From: an uncultured Clostridia bacterium | Lineage (GTDB): Bacteria; Bacillota; Clostridia; Christensenellales; Pumilibacteraceae | Length of the DNA: 17,419 nucleotides | Reading direction: 5' to 3' | Assembly (NCBI GenBank): GCA_900553555.1 | Contig: USEG01000004.1 | Location: 1 to 17,419, forward strand | Shown here: positions 14,645 through 17,419 of the stretch, one piece after another | Numbering within the stretch: the first letter of the stretch is position 1 | Layout: each line of letters starts with the position of its first letter | Made by a program: the position numbers and the translations under genes | Notes under the pieces: model-generated | Database searches by the model: none | Told to the model about the DNA's origin: nothing | The model's input: only the letters and a program-made list of their open reading frames with translations

Positions 14645-14680
14645 AAAAAAAGGACTCGGGAACCTTCCGAGTCCTTTTTT
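14645..14680 (+). terminator. Rho-independent terminator of the recombinase gene
   Basis: AGGACTCGG pairs with CCGAGTCCT, extended by an A-run/T-run pairing and ending in TTTTTT (14675-14680). It is nearly symmetrical and likely works in both directions. Confidence 0.92.
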
Positions 14681-14762
14681 GTTACGTTACTGCAATTACC
14701 GGACCCTGTCCGTACAGATAACCGCGCGGATCTCAGCTTTAATTTAATTGCTGCAAGAATTT

Positions 14763-14894
14763 TTAACAGTTTTCTTTTCTGAACAATTCTATTTCTTTAC
14801 TCAAACCGTCTTTGACGGACAGAAAGTCGCTTTTTGTTAAGCCGGCAGAAGCGAGTACTTTTTTATTATCGATGCTTCGGTCGAATAAGGCAAT
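14763..14894 (-). pseudogene. Possible 3' remnant of an unknown gene
   Basis: A minus-strand frame with protein-like composition (NKKVLASAGLTKSDFLSVKD and on) ends at TAA 14763-14765 but has no start. An in-frame stop precedes it, and a second protein-like frame (ECFFSVIKESFSELFF) lies just upstream, so a frameshifted relic is plausible. The family is not recognised and this may be chance. Confidence 0.25.
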
Positions 14895-15088
14895 TTAAAA
14901 AACAATTCGGAAAAACTCTCTTTTATTACAGAAAAGAAGCACTCTTATATAAAATTTAATTTTTCGGTTTTTTTATTAAACGCCGCTTTTGTTTTTAATT
15001 TTTAAAATGCGGCAAAGAAAAATCGCGATTTTTTTATTTATAATTGCATAGTTAAGCTTTTATATAATTAATGACATTGAATTAACCT

Positions 15089-15128
15089 TTCCAAACCGAC
15101 GCGCATAAATTCGGTTTGGAATTTTTTT
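15089..15128 (+). terminator. Orphan rho-independent terminator-like hairpin
   Basis: TTCCAAACCGA (15089-15099) pairs perfectly with TCGGTTTGGAA (15111-15121), followed by T7 (15122-15128). No plus-strand gene lies directly upstream; a TATAAT at 15063-15068 with a TTGCAT 13 nt before it gives at best a weak promoter. It could end a short RNA, or act as an attenuator for the tail-like operon. Confidence 0.7.
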
Positions 15129-15551
15129 ATGAAAATTTAATATGCGGATTGATTAAAATAAGCCGAAAATTTTTAAGATCTGAAAAATTCGTCGCCGCAA
15201 CTTTTTTTATACGGCGGTTAAATTTGCGCAAATACGCTGTTTTATTTACCGAATAACTTATAGCATATTTTCCGATGTCGGGCATGAAATAGCGCTTTAA
15301 TGCTTTTTTCCGATTTAATTTTTATTGTTAGAAAGCGCCTTATAAATGACCGCTAAATTGATTCATGCCAGACATATGGCATGATTAAATGTTAAATTAA
15401 AGGCAAATATTCTGCACAAACAACATTTTATCAGCGCTTTTCCCGGCGAAAAAGGCATTACTGCGGATAACGCTAAACGGTGGGTCAAACAAATTCACCC
15501 AATTTGTTGTATGTCGGTGCGGCGTATTAAAAAACCAAAGGAGAGAAAACT

Positions 15552-16364
15552 ATGAACTTATTAAACAGAATCGTGGAGTTTCCCGACAGGTTCGATTTGA
15601 CAATAGAAGACACCAGTCAGAAAATACAAGTCGATATCTTTAAAGACGAACAGGGCGACGGCGACGAAGGGACCGTGCTTAACGCCGAAAACTTAACAGC
15701 CGCTTTTGAAGAGAAACAGGACGCGCTTATTTTCGGCAACGGTATAGACAAAAATTCGTCAAACCGGCTTACTCTGGTAAAAAACGAACTTATTTGCGAT
15801 TATACCCGGCTGGCGCAGGATCTTATTCCCTTCGGCGCATGCGACAGTCAATTAGACAAAGCGCATTGGACAAGCTGCCCGGCTTATCCCGACAGCTTTG
15901 ATTGGGGCGCACATTATCTTAATCATGTAGGCGAAGCGGGGAAAAAATATTCGTCATTCGATTTGTCTTTTGACGTAAAAGACATTCACTACAATCTCAA
16001 TCGGGACAGCGACCCCACCATTGCCGTATGCTTAAACGACGATAACAGCGAAAAAACCATATTTATTTTGTTCGGCTTTGCGTTCAGCCGGATAAGAGTT
16101 ATTGCGTCATCCAACTGGATGAATATATTTATGGCAGAAAACATCTCGTACCCCGCACAGAACGGCGAATATGAAAACATGAAATTAAGAGTTCTGCGCT
16201 GCAACGGCGAAAACGGTACGCAGCACTATTCGGTTTTTATCAATGACGAGTTGAAAATGGCATTCGACAGTCTTGAAACAATTACGGATTGCAGCGACAT
16301 CAGCATCGGCACAATAGGCTGTAAAGCCACTTTTACCGACTGGAAACTGGTGGGAAGCAACTGA
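15552..16364 (+). CDS. Phage-tail-like protein with C-terminal jelly-roll-like domain (paralogue 1)
   Basis: The product is 270 residues, AAAGGAG 8 nt before the ATG. Residues ~1-70 form a module known from tail and baseplate proteins of Gram-positive phages: a short strand-rich start, then E-G-T-V-L-N-A-E-N-L and E-K-Q-D-A-L-I-F-G-N-G-I, followed by N-R-L-T-L. Residues ~110-270 form a beta-sandwich-like domain ending F-I-N-D-E-L...S-I-G-T-I-G-C-K-A-T-F-T-D-W-K, resembling LamG/DUF1080-type carbohydrate-binding folds. No signal peptide is present, consistent with a particle-borne rather than Sec-exported protein. It shares domain order and many residues with the next gene, 13 nt downstream. 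Role as a receptor-binding or fibre accessory protein is inference; no other phage genes are in view. Confidence 0.65.
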   Translation: MNLLNRIVEFPDRFDLTIEDTSQKIQVDIFKDEQGDGDEGTVLNAENLTAAFEEKQDALIFGNGIDKNSSNRLTLVKNELICDYTRLAQDLIPFGACDSQLDKAHWTSCPAYPDSFDWGAHYLNHVGEAGKKYSSFDLSFDVKDIHYNLNRDSDPTIAVCLNDDNSEKTIFILFGFAFSRIRVIASSNWMNIFMAENISYPAQNGEYENMKLRVLRCNGENGTQHYSVFINDELKMAFDSLETITDCSDISIGTIGCKATFTDWKLVGSN

Positions 16365-16377
16365 GGAGGAAAATAAT

Positions 16378-17199
16378 ATGCAATTTACCGACAGAAATAA
16401 ACAGTTTATTAAAAACTATCGCATTAATAAAGTCGACACAGGCGAGAGTATATTGGCGGAAATTACGAGAAATCAGTCTGATGAGAATCTTTCCGCTCCG
16501 CTTAATAAAGGTACGCTTATCAATGCGGAACTATTAAACGGCATGTTTGCCGCAAAGCAAAATAAAATCGTCCCGAAGGAAGGCATACTTTTAAACGGAA
16601 ACCGTCTGGAAGCCGATAGCGGCTGCTTTATTCCCGATTATTCCGCTTTTGCCAAAAATCTGGTGTGCGACTTCCGTTATTCGGCAAACACTCAAAAATG
16701 GACGGCCGCTCCCACTCCGTCGTGGGGTATCGGATACGGCGAACACTATCTCTGCCAATCGGAAAACTCTTTTATAAGATATGCCGATGCGGATATAAGT
16801 TTCGATGTGGAAAACGTGTTTTATGACGCTTCCGTTGACAGAGATCCTACAATAGCCATAAAATTTATCGATTCCTCAGACGACATGAAGAGCATTTTCT
16901 GTCTGTTCGGATTTGCCGAAGACAAAGTCAGGCTCATTCGGCACGGCGAATGGCGCGAACTGGGGTCTAAATACGGCGTTTCTTACAATAAAACCGACGG
17001 CGTCGTCAATCCTTTTAAGGTGGGCGTTAAACGCCGCAAAGACGGCAACGGAATTTATATCTATGATTTTTTCGTAAACGGAAGCAAGGCGGCTTCGTTG
17101 CAATCCGCAACGGCGACAACCGATTACAATGCGATTGCCATTGGCGCCATCGGATGCCGCGCTACGCTTAAAAACTGGAATATTCACGGAACGTATTAA
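16378..17199 (+). CDS. Phage-tail-like protein with C-terminal jelly-roll-like domain (paralogue 2)
   Basis: The product is 273 residues, GAGGAAA before the ATG. It is clearly homologous to the preceding protein along its length: N-K-G-T-L-I-N-A-E-L-L and A-K-Q-N-K-I match the N-terminal module, then W-T-A-A-P...G-E-H-Y-L, D-R-D-P-T-I-A-I and F-C-L-F-G-F-A-E-D-K-V-R match the start of the sandwich domain, and A-I-G-A-I-G-C-R-A-T-L-K-N-W its end. Divergence is greatest in the residues between, which would be the ligand-facing loops. It arose by tandem duplication. No signal peptide. Confidence 0.65.
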   Translation: MQFTDRNKQFIKNYRINKVDTGESILAEITRNQSDENLSAPLNKGTLINAELLNGMFAAKQNKIVPKEGILLNGNRLEADSGCFIPDYSAFAKNLVCDFRYSANTQKWTAAPTPSWGIGYGEHYLCQSENSFIRYADADISFDVENVFYDASVDRDPTIAIKFIDSSDDMKSIFCLFGFAEDKVRLIRHGEWRELGSKYGVSYNKTDGVVNPFKVGVKRRKDGNGIYIYDFFVNGSKAASLQSATATTDYNAIAIGAIGCRATLKNWNIHGTY

Positions 17200-17212
17200 G
17201 GAGATGAAAAAA

Positions 17213-17419
17213 ATGGAAAACAGAAAAGTTAAATATCCCAACAGCTTTACAGTTAAAAAAATAAGCGGAAACGGCACCTTTCTGGAAGGCACGAAAAGCG
17301 TTATTCTCGAAAGATGTCCCGGACAAATAATCGAGGCCGGCACTCTTCTGACAAAAGAACTGCTGCAGGACTGTTTTGATGAAAAACAGGACCTTCTTAC
17401 CGCAGCCGAAAACGGAGGC
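17213..17419 (+). CDS. Third paralogue of the tail-like series, cut by the window edge
   Basis: Two in-frame ATGs exist (17204, 17213); GGAG at 17200-17203 has workable spacing (9 nt) only to 17213, so that start is chosen. The visible 69 residues begin MENRKVKYPNSFTVKKI and contain the same module: E-A-G-T-L-L-T-K-E-L-L and D-E-K-Q-D-L-L-T-A-A-E-N-G. The C-terminal domain lies beyond the window. Confidence 0.6.
   Translation, partial: MENRKVKYPNSFTVKKISGNGTFLEGTKSVILERCPGQIIEAGTLLTKELLQDCFDEKQDLLTAAENGG

Larger units (their letters stand above)
14681..15551. other. Long AT-rich spacer with hairpins and coding remnants
   Basis: No complete gene is supported. Contents: a decayed minus-strand reading frame near 14763-14894, an orphan terminator-like hairpin at 15089-15128, a perfect palindrome TCATGCCA-GACATA-TGGCATGA (15363-15384), and AACAAATT-CACCC-AATTTGTT (15488-15508) just before the next gene. 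A start-less plus-strand frame runs to 15555. Base composition is clearly more AT-rich than the flanking genes. Confidence 0.55.

Overview
The window looks like a chromosomal accessory region of a low-to-moderate GC Gram-positive anaerobe (Bacillota, Clostridia-like). The grounds are strong AGGAGG-type ribosome binding sites, a lipoprotein with a Gram-positive-style lipobox, SipW-type signal peptidases with TasA/CalY-like substrates, a BspA-like leucine-rich-repeat protein and AT-rich spacers. The genus cannot be fixed from sequence alone; a gut Clostridia or Christensenellales-like source is a guess.

Layout. (1) 1-1169, minus strand: the 3' part of a BspA-like LRR gene that runs off the left edge and has no credible start. 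It abuts a ~143-bp element (1163-1305) with inverted arms, each carrying an outward-facing -35-like box, around a bidirectional terminator. (2) 1397-2263, plus strand: a compact run of three small unknown genes, the middle one probably frameshifted, closed by a terminator. (3) 2590-3783, minus: an unknown lipoprotein. (4) 4189-4931, minus: a cluster of very small genes or remnants. (5) 5177-13737, minus: the main feature, a six-gene operon encoding two SipW-type (Ser-His) signal peptidases, a small TasA/CalY-like protein, a membrane-anchored protein, a 460-residue secreted protein and a 1375-residue beta-helix-like protein. Three of the products carry a SipW-cognate-type N-terminus ending in Arg-Tyr. 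(6) 13780-13954: an AT-rich segment bounded by 18-bp inverted repeats and containing a good promoter. Next to it, 14028-14642 encodes a small serine recombinase. (7) 14643-15551: AT-rich spacer with hairpins and decayed coding traces. (8) 15552-17419, plus: three tandem paralogues with a phage-tail-like N-terminal module and a jelly-roll-like C-terminus; the third is cut by the window edge.

Main hypothesis: the segment 13780-13954 is an invertible promoter flipped by the neighbouring serine recombinase. As drawn, its promoter points right, toward the recombinase and away from the surface-fibre operon (operon OFF). Inversion would aim it left at the first signal peptidase gene, with a leader of about 100 nt, switching on export and processing of the whole TasA-like/beta-helix surface assembly. 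This would be phase variation of a SipW-dependent matrix. The repeats, promoter and gene order are seen directly. Inversion itself is inferred and needs read-level evidence.
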